Origin: Gammaproteobacteria bacterium | GTDB taxonomy: Bacteria > Pseudomonadota > Gammaproteobacteria > Steroidobacterales > Woeseiaceae | Length of the DNA stretch: 64,000 nucleotides | NCBI GenBank assembly: GCA_024640305.1 | Contig: JAHEFG010000044.1 | Location: 62,001 to 126,000 of the forward strand | Reading direction: 5' to 3' | Shown here: one piece after another, positions 28,083 to 36,537 of the stretch | Layout of the letters: every line of letters begins with the position of its first letter | Numbering within the stretch: the first letter of the stretch is position 1 | Notes under the pieces: model-generated | Seen by the model: the letters and a program-made list of their open reading frames with translations, nothing else | Database searches by the model: none | Told to the model about the DNA's origin: nothing | Made by a program: the position numbers and the translations under genes

Positions 28083-28607
28083 ATGCCACAATTTAAACTG
28101 ATTCTTGCGAGCCTTCTCGTTGGGTTACTGGCTGGTTGCTCGTCGCCGACATTGCCAGATCCGGATCCATCGGAAACGGAGTACGGTGACAGCGGCGATG
28201 TCGCGGATACCGATAGCTATGAACGTGATGGCCTCGGTGAAGGTGAATTCGTTGACTACGACCCGTCAGGTGGCGAGCTTGCGAGTATCCTCTATTTTGA
28301 GTTCGACTCGTCGGAGTTGCGTGCAGAGGACACGGAAACGGTTACTCGCCACGCGCGGCAACTGGCGGAGAATGCGAATCTGAAGGTTCGACTTGAGGGT
28401 CACGCCGATGAACGCGGTTCACGAGAATACAACATCGGCCTGGGCGAGCGGCGTTCGCAAACGGTGCGGCGCATGCTCTTGATCCAGGGCGCTTCGGCGT
28501 CGCAGATTTCGACGGTAAGTTTTGGGGAAGAGAGGCCTGCCGAGTTTGGCAGCACTGAGGCCGCTTATTCACAGAATCGCCGCGTCGAAATCAACTACAC
28601 GAACTAG
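28083..28607 (+). CDS. pal: Peptidoglycan-associated lipoprotein Pal
   Basis: 174 residues. A lipoprotein signal with lipobox LLAGC gives acylation at about Cys20. An acidic linker (DPDPSETEYGDSGD) is followed by an OmpA-like peptidoglycan-binding domain with ILYFEFDSSELR, LEGHADERGSREYN and ERRSQTVRRML. Pal anchors the outer membrane to the cell wall and is recycled by the Tol machine. An AAGGA ribosome site precedes the ATG. It is separated from tolB by an AT-rich gap. Confidence 0.97.
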   Translation: MPQFKLILASLLVGLLAGCSSPTLPDPDPSETEYGDSGDVADTDSYERDGLGEGEFVDYDPSGGELASILYFEFDSSELRAEDTETVTRHARQLAENANLKVRLEGHADERGSREYNIGLGERRSQTVRRMLLIQGASASQISTVSFGEERPAEFGSTEAAYSQNRRVEINYTN

Positions 28608-28622
28608 TTGTCGAGTCGATAT

Positions 28623-29393
28623 ATGTCAGTCCGCAACTCGCTGTTGATTTTACCGCTGGTGATAGCACTGGGTGGCTGCACTATGATGCAGCCGTCTGAG
28701 GATCCGGTGCAGATCAAACTAACGGAGCTCGAACGCCGCCTCGCGACTATGGAGCGAATCGTCGATAACCAAAGCCTCGCGCAGATGACTCAGCAGTTGG
28801 ATGCACTCGAGCGTCGCGTCGATCAGATGCAAGGTGTCGCCGAGACTCTCGAATACGATGCGGCATCGACGGCGGACAGGCAGCGACAGCTGTACGCCGA
28901 TCTCGATTCCCGCATTCAGGATCTCGAGTCGAACCTGAGTGCTCGCGGCGCGGCAAGCGTTTTGGAGGGCGGCGCATTGTCGCCGGGACAATTGCCGGTT
29001 CCAGGTGGGTCGGACAGGGACAATTACCAGGTCGCTTTCGAGTTGCTTAAAGAAGAGCGCTATGAGATGGCGGCGACGGCGTTTCAGCAGTTTCTCGTCG
29101 CATTCCCTGACAGCGAGCTCGCTGATAATGCGCAGTACTGGCTGGCTGAGTCTTATTACGCGTCAGACAAATTCGAGCAAGCCCTGGCGGATTTCGAAGT
29201 TGTCGTCAAAAACTACCCGCGCTCTCGCAAGGTTCCGGATGCACTGCTGAAGACAGGTTATTGCAATTACAGTCTCAGGCGTTGGGACGCTGCACGTGAG
29301 ACGCTCTCGCGCGTGCAGGCGGATTATCCGGAAACGACCGCTGCGCGGTTGGCGGGGCAGTATCTGGCGCGTATGGCGTCTGAGGGCGTTTAG
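28623..29393 (+). CDS. cpoB: Cell division coordinator CpoB (YbgF), Tol-Pal system
   Basis: 256 residues from ATG 28623; a TTG at 28608 directly after the pal stop is an alternative. The signal region ends in IALGGC, close to a lipobox, whereas E. coli CpoB is a soluble periplasmic protein. A coiled-coil trimerisation segment (about 28-100, LERRLATMERIVDN) is followed by three TPR repeats (YQVAFELLKEERYEMA, NAQYWLAESYYASD, DALLKTGYCNYSL). CpoB links peptidoglycan synthesis to Tol-driven constriction. It closes the ybgC-tol-pal cluster. Confidence 0.93.
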   Translation: MSVRNSLLILPLVIALGGCTMMQPSEDPVQIKLTELERRLATMERIVDNQSLAQMTQQLDALERRVDQMQGVAETLEYDAASTADRQRQLYADLDSRIQDLESNLSARGAASVLEGGALSPGQLPVPGGSDRDNYQVAFELLKEERYEMAATAFQQFLVAFPDSELADNAQYWLAESYYASDKFEQALADFEVVVKNYPRSRKVPDALLKTGYCNYSLRRWDAARETLSRVQADYPETTAARLAGQYLARMASEGV

Positions 29394-29405
29394 CGCCCGT
29401 TCTGC

Positions 29406-29433
29406 TTGTCATTTGGCGGCGGTTCGGTATCAT
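29406..29433 (+). promoter_or_regulatory. Sigma70-type promoter of tRNA-Lys
   Basis: TTGTCA (29406-29411) and TATCAT (29428-29433) are separated by 16 bases, followed by a GC-rich discriminator (GCCGCCGG) typical of stringently controlled stable-RNA promoters. The tRNA begins 42 bases after the -10 box. Confidence 0.65.
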
Positions 29434-29475
29434 GCCGCCGGCAATCGCAGGGCAACCTGCTTTGATCCGGTTCCC

Positions 29476-29550
29476 GGGGCGTTAGCTCAGAGGTAGAGCA
29501 TTCGGCTTTTAACCGACTGGTCGTAGGTTCGATCCCTACACGCCCCACCA
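29476..29550 (+). tRNA. tRNA-Lys (anticodon TTT)
   Basis: A 75-base cloverleaf. The acceptor stem GGGGCGT pairs with ACGCCCC, followed by discriminator A and an encoded CCA. The anticodon loop CTTTTAA gives anticodon TTT, and the T-arm GTAGGTTCGATCCCTAC is canonical. The gene lies 70 bases upstream of thrA on the same strand. Confidence 0.97.
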
Positions 29551-29596
29551 CTTCAAACAAAACAGGCGACGGCGCGAAAATCTGCCGTTATTATTC

Positions 29597-29617
29597 ACCG
29601 TCTTCGCTTGGGACGGT
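29597..29617 (+). promoter_or_regulatory. Hairpin immediately before the thrA start
   Basis: ACCGTC (29597-29602) and GACGGT (29612-29617) form a 6-bp stem with a 9-base loop, ending 3 bases before the TTG start of thrA and followed by TTTCTT. It could be a weak tRNA terminator or could mask the thrA initiation region. No leader peptide rich in Thr or Ile codons is visible. Confidence 0.4.
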
Positions 29618-29620
29618 TTC

Positions 29621-32095
29621 TTGGATAGTCGTTGGAAAATTCATAAGTTCGGTGGCAGTAGCCTTGGCGACGCTGAGTGCTTTCGCCGCGTTGCAGGAAT
29701 ATTGCTGAAATGCCCTGATGCTCGTATGGGTGTTGTCGTATCGGCCATGGGCGGTATGACAGATGCGCTGCTTAATCTTGCGGTTCTGGCAGAACGCGCT
29801 GACGATGCCTGTAATACAGAGTTGCATGCTATCGGCGAGCGCTATGCAGCAACCGCGAAAGACCTGGTCAGCGGTGGCACGCTCGTTGAAGTGCTGGACG
29901 CCTGGAGCGCAGATGCGGACGATATTCGAGAGGCTCTTGGGACAATCGCGGAGCTAAGATCGGCGCCGCAACGAAGCCGCGACATCATTGCGGGCTATGG
30001 AGAAATCTGGTCAGCGCGGCTCCTGGCTGCGCACCTCGGACAGGAATCCGGCGAGCGTGGTGGTACCTGGATCGACGCACGAAAAATACTCACGGTTAGG
30101 CAGACCGAACTTGGCCCCACGGTGTTGTGGGACGTTTCCCGAGCGAAATTCGAAAAGGTGGTTGCTAAGGACTTCAATGGCATCGCTGTGATCACCGGTT
30201 TCATAGCTACCGATGAAGAGGGTTTGCAGACCACACTGGGGCGCAACGGAAGCGATTACTCAGCGGCGATTTTTGCGGCATTGAGTAATGCTACCGAGCT
30301 TACTATCTGGACAGACGTCGACGGTGTCATGAGCGCGGATCCGAATCGCGTACCTGAGGCGCGCATAATCGATCGGCTTACTTACAACGAGGCGATGGAG
30401 CTCGCGTATTTCGGCGCGAAAGTAATTCATCCGCAGACGTTGGGTCCGGTCATTGCGAAAGGTATCCCGATTATCATTCGTAATAGTTTTAACGCCGCCC
30501 ATGAGGGCAGCCGCATCGAGGCGCAGCCGGATGATGCCGACGGAATTAAGGGCATTACGTCGGTCGGCAATATGGCGCTGGTCAATCTTGAGGGTTCGGG
30601 GATGATCGGCGTTCCCGGTACTGCAGATCGTTTGTTCGCCGCACTCAAGGACGCCGACGTGTCGGTAACGCTAATTTCGCAAGCAAGTTCCGAGCACTCA
30701 ATATGTATTGCAGTGCCACAGGACCTTGCGGAGCGTGCGGAGCTTGTCATCAGCGCCGCATTTGCAGAAGAACTGGCCAGTGGCCAAATTCAGAGCGTCG
30801 ATGTTACCAACGGGCTGAGTATCATTGCTGTTGTAGGCGATGGCATGGCCGGTATGCCGGGCATCGCAGCGCGATTTTTCGGAACTTTGGGTCGCGTCGG
30901 CATCAATATTCGGGCTATCGCGCAGGGTTCTTCGGAAAGAAATATTTCGGCCGTCGTCAACGCGGATGAATCTGAGCGTGCGCTTCGCGCAGTGCACTCG
31001 GGCTTCTACCTGTCCTCGAAGACATTATCCATCGGTCTTATAGGACCCGGGACAGTCGGGCGCACGCTGCTGTCGCAAATCGAAAAGCGTCACGACCGAT
31101 TGGTTGATGAATTCAATCTGGATCTGCGAGTTCGTGCTATCGCGCGATCGAAATCGATGCTGTTGGGTGACAGGCGCATCGACCTTGCTAACTGGGTTGA
31201 AGATTATGAAGGTTCCGCTGTCGATTTGGATCTGGATGCATTCGAGCAACATATCAATCCCGACCATTTGCCACACGCCGTGATCATCGACTGCACCGCG
31301 GACGAGTCGGTGGCTTCCCGCTATGCCGGCTGGCTGGAGCGCGGCATTCATGTCATTACGCCGAACAAGCGCGCTTTCAGCGGGCCTGTTGCGTCGTATC
31401 ACAATTTGCAGAGGATGGCGTCTCACGGCAGCTCACACATTTTTTACGAAACAACCGTTGGCGCGGCATTACCAATCGTCAGTACGCTGCGAGACTTGAT
31501 TGATACCGGCGACGAGCTGAAGTCGATACAGGGCATCTTCTCGGGAACGCTGGCTTACCTGTTCAACGTTTACGATGGCAGCAAGCCGTTCTCTGAAATT
31601 GTCAGAATGGCTCGTGACAGCGGCTACACGGAACCCGATCCTCGTGACGACCTGTCGGGAATGGACGTAGCGAGAAAGCTGACAATCCTGGCTCGTGAGC
31701 TCGGTCAGAGCCTGGAAATCGGGGATTTTCCGGTGCAGAACCTGGTGCCCGAGGCATTGCGCGAGGGCAGCATTGATGATTTTCTCGATAAGTTGTCCGA
31801 TTACGATGACGATATTCAGGCGCAATACCAGGAAGCCAGGGCAGCCGGTAAGAAACTCCGCTATGTCGGTCGCCTTGATGCTGCCGGTAACGCAGCGGTT
31901 GGTCTCGAATCAGTCGAGGCGGCCCACGCTTTCAGTAACATCAACCTGACGGACAATATTGTGCAGTTTGAAACCAATCGCTACTCGTCGAATCCGCTGG
32001 TCGTACAAGGGCCGGGCGCCGGACCTGAAGTAACCGCCGGTGGCGTGTTCGGGGATTTGCTCAGACTCGCGAAATATCTCGATACGGATAGCTGA
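29621..32095 (+). CDS. thrA: Bifunctional aspartate kinase / homoserine dehydrogenase
   Basis: 824 residues with a TTG start (no in-frame ATG suits the N-terminus WKIHKFGGSSLGD). The aspartate kinase half (about 1-300) has KFGGSSLG and TTLGRNGSDYSAAI. Tandem ACT domains (about 310-455) include GMIGVPGTADRLFAAL and GMAGMPGIAARFF. The homoserine dehydrogenase half (about 460-824) has GLIGPGTVGRTLL, TPNKRAFSGP and IFSGTLAYLFN. It catalyses the first and third steps from aspartate to threonine and methionine, with feedback by threonine expected through the ACT pair. thrB follows after 3 bases. Confidence 0.97.
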   Translation: MDSRWKIHKFGGSSLGDAECFRRVAGILLKCPDARMGVVVSAMGGMTDALLNLAVLAERADDACNTELHAIGERYAATAKDLVSGGTLVEVLDAWSADADDIREALGTIAELRSAPQRSRDIIAGYGEIWSARLLAAHLGQESGERGGTWIDARKILTVRQTELGPTVLWDVSRAKFEKVVAKDFNGIAVITGFIATDEEGLQTTLGRNGSDYSAAIFAALSNATELTIWTDVDGVMSADPNRVPEARIIDRLTYNEAMELAYFGAKVIHPQTLGPVIAKGIPIIIRNSFNAAHEGSRIEAQPDDADGIKGITSVGNMALVNLEGSGMIGVPGTADRLFAALKDADVSVTLISQASSEHSICIAVPQDLAERAELVISAAFAEELASGQIQSVDVTNGLSIIAVVGDGMAGMPGIAARFFGTLGRVGINIRAIAQGSSERNISAVVNADESERALRAVHSGFYLSSKTLSIGLIGPGTVGRTLLSQIEKRHDRLVDEFNLDLRVRAIARSKSMLLGDRRIDLANWVEDYEGSAVDLDLDAFEQHINPDHLPHAVIIDCTADESVASRYAGWLERGIHVITPNKRAFSGPVASYHNLQRMASHGSSHIFYETTVGAALPIVSTLRDLIDTGDELKSIQGIFSGTLAYLFNVYDGSKPFSEIVRMARDSGYTEPDPRDDLSGMDVARKLTILARELGQSLEIGDFPVQNLVPEALREGSIDDFLDKLSDYDDDIQAQYQEARAAGKKLRYVGRLDAAGNAAVGLESVEAAHAFSNINLTDNIVQFETNRYSSNPLVVQGPGAGPEVTAGGVFGDLLRLAKYLDTDS

Positions 32096-32098
32096 GCA

Positions 32099-33040
32099 AT
32101 GAGTGATTCCGTAACCGCATTTGCACCGGCATCTATTGGCAACGTCGCAGTTGGCTTCGACATGCTTGGGCTGGCTATGGCCAATGTTGGTGACCGGGTT
32201 TTCGCTCGAAGAACAGATACTCCAGGGGTGACACTGGCCGAGGTGCGAGGCATCGACGGTGAGTTGCATCCATACTTGTCAGCCAATGTAGAGGAAAACA
32301 CGGCGTCGATTGCAGCCCAGGCACTCTGGGAGGTTTATGGTACTGAAGGCGGTGTGGAGCTGAAGGTTTACAAGGGCGTCCCGTTGCAGTCAGGCATGGG
32401 CAGCTCCGCTGCATCAGCCGTTGCTGGTGTGGTCGCTGTCAACGCATTGCTGAAAAAGCCGCTAGCGACCGAACTGTTGCTACCGTACGCGCTCGAAGGT
32501 GAGAAATACGCAAGTGGCGGCGTACATGCTGACAACGTTGCGCCCAGCCTGCTTGGTGGCATGATTTTTTGCCCCCGGGTCCTGTTACCCGAAACCATAC
32601 GGCTGGCAGTGCCCGACGGAGTTAGCTCTGTGCTCGTGCATCCTGATCTGCAGATCAATACCGCGCATGCTCGAAAGAGTCTTGCCAGGGGTGTCGCCAT
32701 GCAGCAGTGGCTGAGCCAGCAGGGCTACATGGGTGCATTTATTACGGCGTGTGCGGCAAGTGATCTATCGATGATTTCCAAATCATTGAAAGATGTCGTT
32801 ATTGAGCCGCAGCGAAAGGCAGCAGTGTCGTGTTTTGATGCCGTTAAAGAAGCCGCTGAGAAATCGGGTGCACTTGGATTTAGCTTGTCTGGTAGCGGAC
32901 CCAGTCTGTTTGCGCTTTGTGAAACCAGCAAAGCAGGCAACCTCGCGACAGCGATGGAGCAGGCGTGCCGTGGACAGGGTATCCAGTGTGAGTCATGGGT
33001 AAGCCCGATGGATGCGCCCGGCGCACACCTGGTGGACTGA
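32099..33040 (+). CDS. thrB: Homoserine kinase (GHMP family)
   Basis: 313 residues; phosphorylates L-homoserine for threonine synthase. The GHMP ATP-binding loop GVPLQSGMGSSAASA lies near residue 92, with the N-terminal APASIGNVAVGFD and C-terminal SLSGSGPSLFAL motifs also present. Length is typical. It sits between thrA and thrC with gaps of 3 and 2 bases, consistent with translational coupling. Confidence 0.97.
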   Translation: MSDSVTAFAPASIGNVAVGFDMLGLAMANVGDRVFARRTDTPGVTLAEVRGIDGELHPYLSANVEENTASIAAQALWEVYGTEGGVELKVYKGVPLQSGMGSSAASAVAGVVAVNALLKKPLATELLLPYALEGEKYASGGVHADNVAPSLLGGMIFCPRVLLPETIRLAVPDGVSSVLVHPDLQINTAHARKSLARGVAMQQWLSQQGYMGAFITACAASDLSMISKSLKDVVIEPQRKAAVSCFDAVKEAAEKSGALGFSLSGSGPSLFALCETSKAGNLATAMEQACRGQGIQCESWVSPMDAPGAHLVD

Positions 33041-33042
33041 TC

Positions 33043-34350
33043 ATGCGGTTTGCAAGCACTCGCAGCCACGCAAGCGCAGGTCTCGACGAGGCCCTTGTCA
33101 AAGGCATCGCAGATGACGGCGGGCTTTTCGTTCCTGTCGAGCTGCCAACGTTCTCTGTCACCGAGTTTGATGATGCACACACGATCCCCGAGATAGCCGC
33201 AATATTGTTGCGGCCGTTCTTCTCTGACTCTTCGCTCATTGATGACCTCGAGGCGATTCTCGCGGAGACATTCAGTTTTCCGATACCGTTAACGGCATTG
33301 CCCGTCGCAAACGGCAAAGCGTCGCTGCTGGAGCTCTATCACGGCCCTACAGCCGCGTTTAAAGATATTGGGGCAGGTTTTCTCGCAGCTTGTCTGACGC
33401 GACTCGAAGGCGACCCAGCGGCGCCATTAACGATTCTGGTTGCTACATCCGGCGACACAGGCGGTGCAGTGGCCGCCGCTTTTAACGAGCGTCCCGGAAT
33501 GCGCGTTGTTGTTTTATTCCCGGATGGCCGGGTCTCGGCAAGGCAGGAGCATCAGCTAACGTGCTGGAGTGACAATGTTTTGTCGTTGTCAGTTGCCGGT
33601 GCTTTCGATGATTGCCAGGCACTCGTCAAAGCCGCGCTGGCCGACTCTGAGTTGTGCGAGCGTTATCGGTTTAGCTCGGCCAATAGCATCAACATCGGTC
33701 GATTGTTGCCACAAAGCACATATTATGCGGATGCAAGCCTGCGCCACTTCCGGGAGACGGGAAACAAGCCCGGCTTCGTAATACCGACCGGCAACCTCGG
33801 TAATGCCCTGGCTTGCATTATGGCCCGTGAAATGGGGCTGCCTATTGGCCCCATCGTGCTGGCAACAAATGCCAACAAGACGATACCCGAGTATTTCGAC
33901 ACACTTCAGTGGCTACCGCGTGCGAGTGTGCGGACCCTCGCTTCAGCTATGGATGTCGGTGACCCGAGCAACATGGAACGCCTGCGCAGCATGGTTGGGG
34001 AAGCAGACGTTTTGCGCGATCGTCTGGGAGTTTTTTCCGTAGAGGATGAGCAGATCGAGGCAGGTATTCGCAGGGACTTTGCTGAGTTTGGCTTTGCGAC
34101 GTGTCCGCATACAGCAATCGCGACGCAGACATGGCGCCAACTCGGTGAGGAGGCGCAGCGGAATACCGATTGGATCCTGGTGGCGACAGCTCACCCCGCA
34201 AAATTCGAAACAATTGTCGAGCCGCTGATAGGGACAACCGTGCCGCTGCCCGATGATCTCTCTGCTATTCTGTCACGACCAAGTCGGTCGATTCCGATCG
34301 ATCCGCAACTCGAGAATCTGGCCGCCGCTCTGGAGCGATACTTTGGCTGA
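33043..34350 (+). CDS. thrC: Threonine synthase
   Basis: 435 residues from ATG 33043, two bases after the thrB stop; an upstream in-frame ATG lies inside thrB. PLP enzyme that converts O-phosphohomoserine to threonine. The PLP lysine is in GPTAAFKDIGAG, followed by the phosphate-binding region ATSGDTGGAVAAA. FVIPTGNLGNALACIMA is also typical. It completes thrABC, and its stop overlaps the TTG start of the next gene. Confidence 0.97.
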   Translation: MRFASTRSHASAGLDEALVKGIADDGGLFVPVELPTFSVTEFDDAHTIPEIAAILLRPFFSDSSLIDDLEAILAETFSFPIPLTALPVANGKASLLELYHGPTAAFKDIGAGFLAACLTRLEGDPAAPLTILVATSGDTGGAVAAAFNERPGMRVVVLFPDGRVSARQEHQLTCWSDNVLSLSVAGAFDDCQALVKAALADSELCERYRFSSANSINIGRLLPQSTYYADASLRHFRETGNKPGFVIPTGNLGNALACIMAREMGLPIGPIVLATNANKTIPEYFDTLQWLPRASVRTLASAMDVGDPSNMERLRSMVGEADVLRDRLGVFSVEDEQIEAGIRRDFAEFGFATCPHTAIATQTWRQLGEEAQRNTDWILVATAHPAKFETIVEPLIGTTVPLPDDLSAILSRPSRSIPIDPQLENLAAALERYFG

Positions 34351-34930
34351 TCAACCGCAATGGCTTTTTCCGCTCGCAGGTGTGATGCTGATTTTGCTCG
34401 TCTGGCTTATCTATCGCAGCCGGAAACGTGGCGATCGCATGCGGCAAGTCCTCGACGAAATTAGCTACGACCGTATCCACGGCCTGCTGATCCCGAATGG
34501 CGATGAGGGAGAAATTCAGATCGATCATCTTCTGCTCACATCACAAGGCTTGCTGATCCTCGATATCAAGGATGCGTCGGGCGCTGTTTTCGGTAGCGAT
34601 AAGATGCAGGACTGGACGGTAATCGGCGAAGAACGGCGTTATACATTCCCGAACCCGCAGGCGGCGCTTTACGACCGAATCGCGGCAGTGCGGCATATCG
34701 TCCGCCAGGTGCCCGTTGCCGGTCGCATTCTGTTTCCCGATACTGCGAGCTTCACAAAGGGCGTACCAGACTTCGTGGCAGACCTGGATGCGCTGCTGGG
34801 CGAGTTCGGGGAAAGCGACAAGGCTGCCGCAAAGGTGAAGATCGAAGCCTTCAAGCCCCACTGGGACCTGATTCGAAAAGCGGCCCTGAGTACAGAAGTC
34901 GACGAAATCAGAAGCCGCAAAGCTCGCTAA
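34343..34930 (+). CDS. NERD-domain membrane-anchored protein
   Basis: 195 residues from a TTG at 34343, which overlaps the end of thrC and has GGAG about 8 bases upstream. The open frame upstream inside thrC is not protein-like. One membrane helix (about 9-26) precedes a nuclease-related (NERD) domain with GEIQIDHLLLTSQGLLILDIK and a QNPQAALYDRIAAV-like segment (here NPQAALYDRIAAVRHIV). NERD domains are related to restriction-type nucleases; cellular roles are mostly unknown. Linkage to thrC looks like operon hitch-hiking. Confidence 0.78.
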   Translation: MADQPQWLFPLAGVMLILLVWLIYRSRKRGDRMRQVLDEISYDRIHGLLIPNGDEGEIQIDHLLLTSQGLLILDIKDASGAVFGSDKMQDWTVIGEERRYTFPNPQAALYDRIAAVRHIVRQVPVAGRILFPDTASFTKGVPDFVADLDALLGEFGESDKAAAKVKIEAFKPHWDLIRKAALSTEVDEIRSRKAR

Positions 34931-34932
34931 CG

Positions 34933-35727
34933 TTAAGTCAGACCGAAAAACTGAATCGCGTTTTCTGTGGTAACCCTTGCGACATGCTCTTCGCTTTGTC
35001 CACGTGCTGCAGCGACTACTCGCAGAACTTCGGTCAGGTACGATGGCTCATTGCGCCTTGATTTCGGCTTCGGGCGGATTGTCCGAGGCATGAGGTAGGG
35101 AGCATCTGTCTCGATAAGAAGCTTGTCGTCCGGAATTATCGAAACGATGTCATGCAGATGTGCGCCGCGGCGCTCGTCACAAATCCAGCCCGTGATTCCG
35201 ATCCACAGGCCCATCGAGAGATACTCTCGCAGTGATTCGTGCTCACCAGTGAAGCAATGTGCCACCGCGCGGGAAATCTTCGGCAGCACAGGTTCCAGTA
35301 ATTCCACGAAATCATCGTGAGCGTCGCGTTGGTGCAGGAAGACAGGGAGACCTGTATCGACTGCAATGTCCAGCTGCGACTGAAATGCCTTTAGCTGCGC
35401 GTCTCGCGGGGAGAAGTTACGAAAATAGTCGAGGCCACACTCGCCAACCGCAACAATCGCGCCCTTCGCAGCGAGTGAGCGAATAATTGCCTCACTCGAG
35501 GCATCGTAATCGGATGCGTGATGAGGGTGCACACCCGCGGTGGCATAAAGGTGTCCCGGGTTGGCTTCAGCAAGCGCCGCGGCCGCAACATTGCCCTCGT
35601 CACTGGCGCCGGTGACGATTATCCGCGTGACCCCGGCCTCCGTTGCGCGCTGCATCATTTCGTCCCGATCCTCGTCGAAACTGTCATGCGTCAGGTTGGC
35701 GCCGATATCAATCAAGGTGTAGGGCAT
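34933..35727 (-). CDS. TatD-family metal-dependent deoxyribonuclease
   Basis: 264 residues from ATG 35727 (MPYTLIDIGANLTH); the frame continues to an ATG at 35781 but without a ribosome site. Metal-binding residues of TatD enzymes are visible in DIGANLTHDSF, GVHPHHA, GECGLDYFRNF, VFLHQRDAH, VAHCFTG and IETDAPYLMPR. TatD proteins are 3'-5' exonucleases implicated in DNA repair and apoptosis-like DNA breakdown. It converges with the NERD gene, with 2 bases between the stops. Confidence 0.94.
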   Translation of the reverse strand: MPYTLIDIGANLTHDSFDEDRDEMMQRATEAGVTRIIVTGASDEGNVAAAALAEANPGHLYATAGVHPHHASDYDASSEAIIRSLAAKGAIVAVGECGLDYFRNFSPRDAQLKAFQSQLDIAVDTGLPVFLHQRDAHDDFVELLEPVLPKISRAVAHCFTGEHESLREYLSMGLWIGITGWICDERRGAHLHDIVSIIPDDKLLIETDAPYLMPRTIRPKPKSRRNEPSYLTEVLRVVAAARGQSEEHVARVTTENAIQFFGLT

Positions 35728-35801
35728 TTTTTTAAACTCATTTGCAACCGTTTCCGGTCGGGCGGTATCTAAAGAGTACACAAATTCCTGGGGAAGCGAA
35801 T

Positions 35802-36527
35802 ATGAGCAAAGTATTGGTTAAGAGCATAATCACTATTACCTTTCTGGTAATGCTTATGGCCGTTCCTGTTTACGGCGCGAGTGTGAATAAGAGCGTTAAG
35901 GTTGCCGCTGGTGCCGAATCGAGTGGCGAGTCCTCCGTGAACGGCAGTATTTCAGTAGGTGAAGGTGCGGTCGTGACCGGCTCACTGGAAACGGTAAATG
36001 GTGCGATTCGCGTGGATGACAACGCGCAGATCGAAGCGGCGGAAACGGTCAATGGCAGTCTGACAATCGGTTCAGGCGTAAAATCGCGCAGTTTGTCAAC
36101 CGTGAACGGAGCGGTCAGGATTGGCGAGAATACGACGGTTGACGGCGTGGTTGAAACGGTTAACGGGCGCATTTCGCTGGAGTCAGGCAGCTCTGTTTCC
36201 GGCAATGTCGAGAACGTTAATGGTGACTTTGCCTTTGCGGGCAGCGAAATTGCTGGCGATTTGACCACGGTCAACGGCGATATCGAACTCAGCGATGCAG
36301 CGGTCATAAAAGGCGACATTAAGGTCAAAAAACCAGGTGGCTGGAGCTTTAATAAAAGCAAATCCCGGGAACCCGAGATCGTAATCGGGCCAGGTTCAAA
36401 GGTTGCCGGAGTTATTCGTCTGGAGCGCAAAGTGAAGCTGTTTATTAGCGAATCGGCCGAAGTGGGCGGCGTGGAAGGTGAAATGACCATGGATGATGCC
36501 GTTCGCTTCAGCGGCAAACGTCCGTAG
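35802..36527 (+). CDS. Secreted protein with seven TVNG repeats (bactofilin-like beta-helix)
   Basis: 241 residues from ATG 35802, with GGGGAAG upstream. A signal peptide (about 1-27, ends VYGA) is followed by seven repeats of about 18-19 residues, each with a VNG core (SVNGSI, TVNGAI, TVNGSL, TVNGAV, TVNGRI, NVNGDF, TVNGDI). The pattern predicts a right-handed parallel beta-helix like polymer-forming bactofilins, but here in the periplasm or on the surface. A basic linker (KKPGGWSFNKSKSR) leads to a C-terminal strand region. Function is unknown. It is 10 bases upstream of a metallopeptidase gene. Confidence 0.72.
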   Translation: MSKVLVKSIITITFLVMLMAVPVYGASVNKSVKVAAGAESSGESSVNGSISVGEGAVVTGSLETVNGAIRVDDNAQIEAAETVNGSLTIGSGVKSRSLSTVNGAVRIGENTTVDGVVETVNGRISLESGSSVSGNVENVNGDFAFAGSEIAGDLTTVNGDIELSDAAVIKGDIKVKKPGGWSFNKSKSREPEIVIGPGSKVAGVIRLERKVKLFISESAEVGGVEGEMTMDDAVRFSGKRP

Positions 36528-36537
36528 AATAGGCGCC

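Noticed and set aside
29551-29620. Classical thr leader-peptide attenuator before thrA
   Set aside because: No short frame rich in Thr or Ile codons and no strong terminator is present in the 70-base gap.
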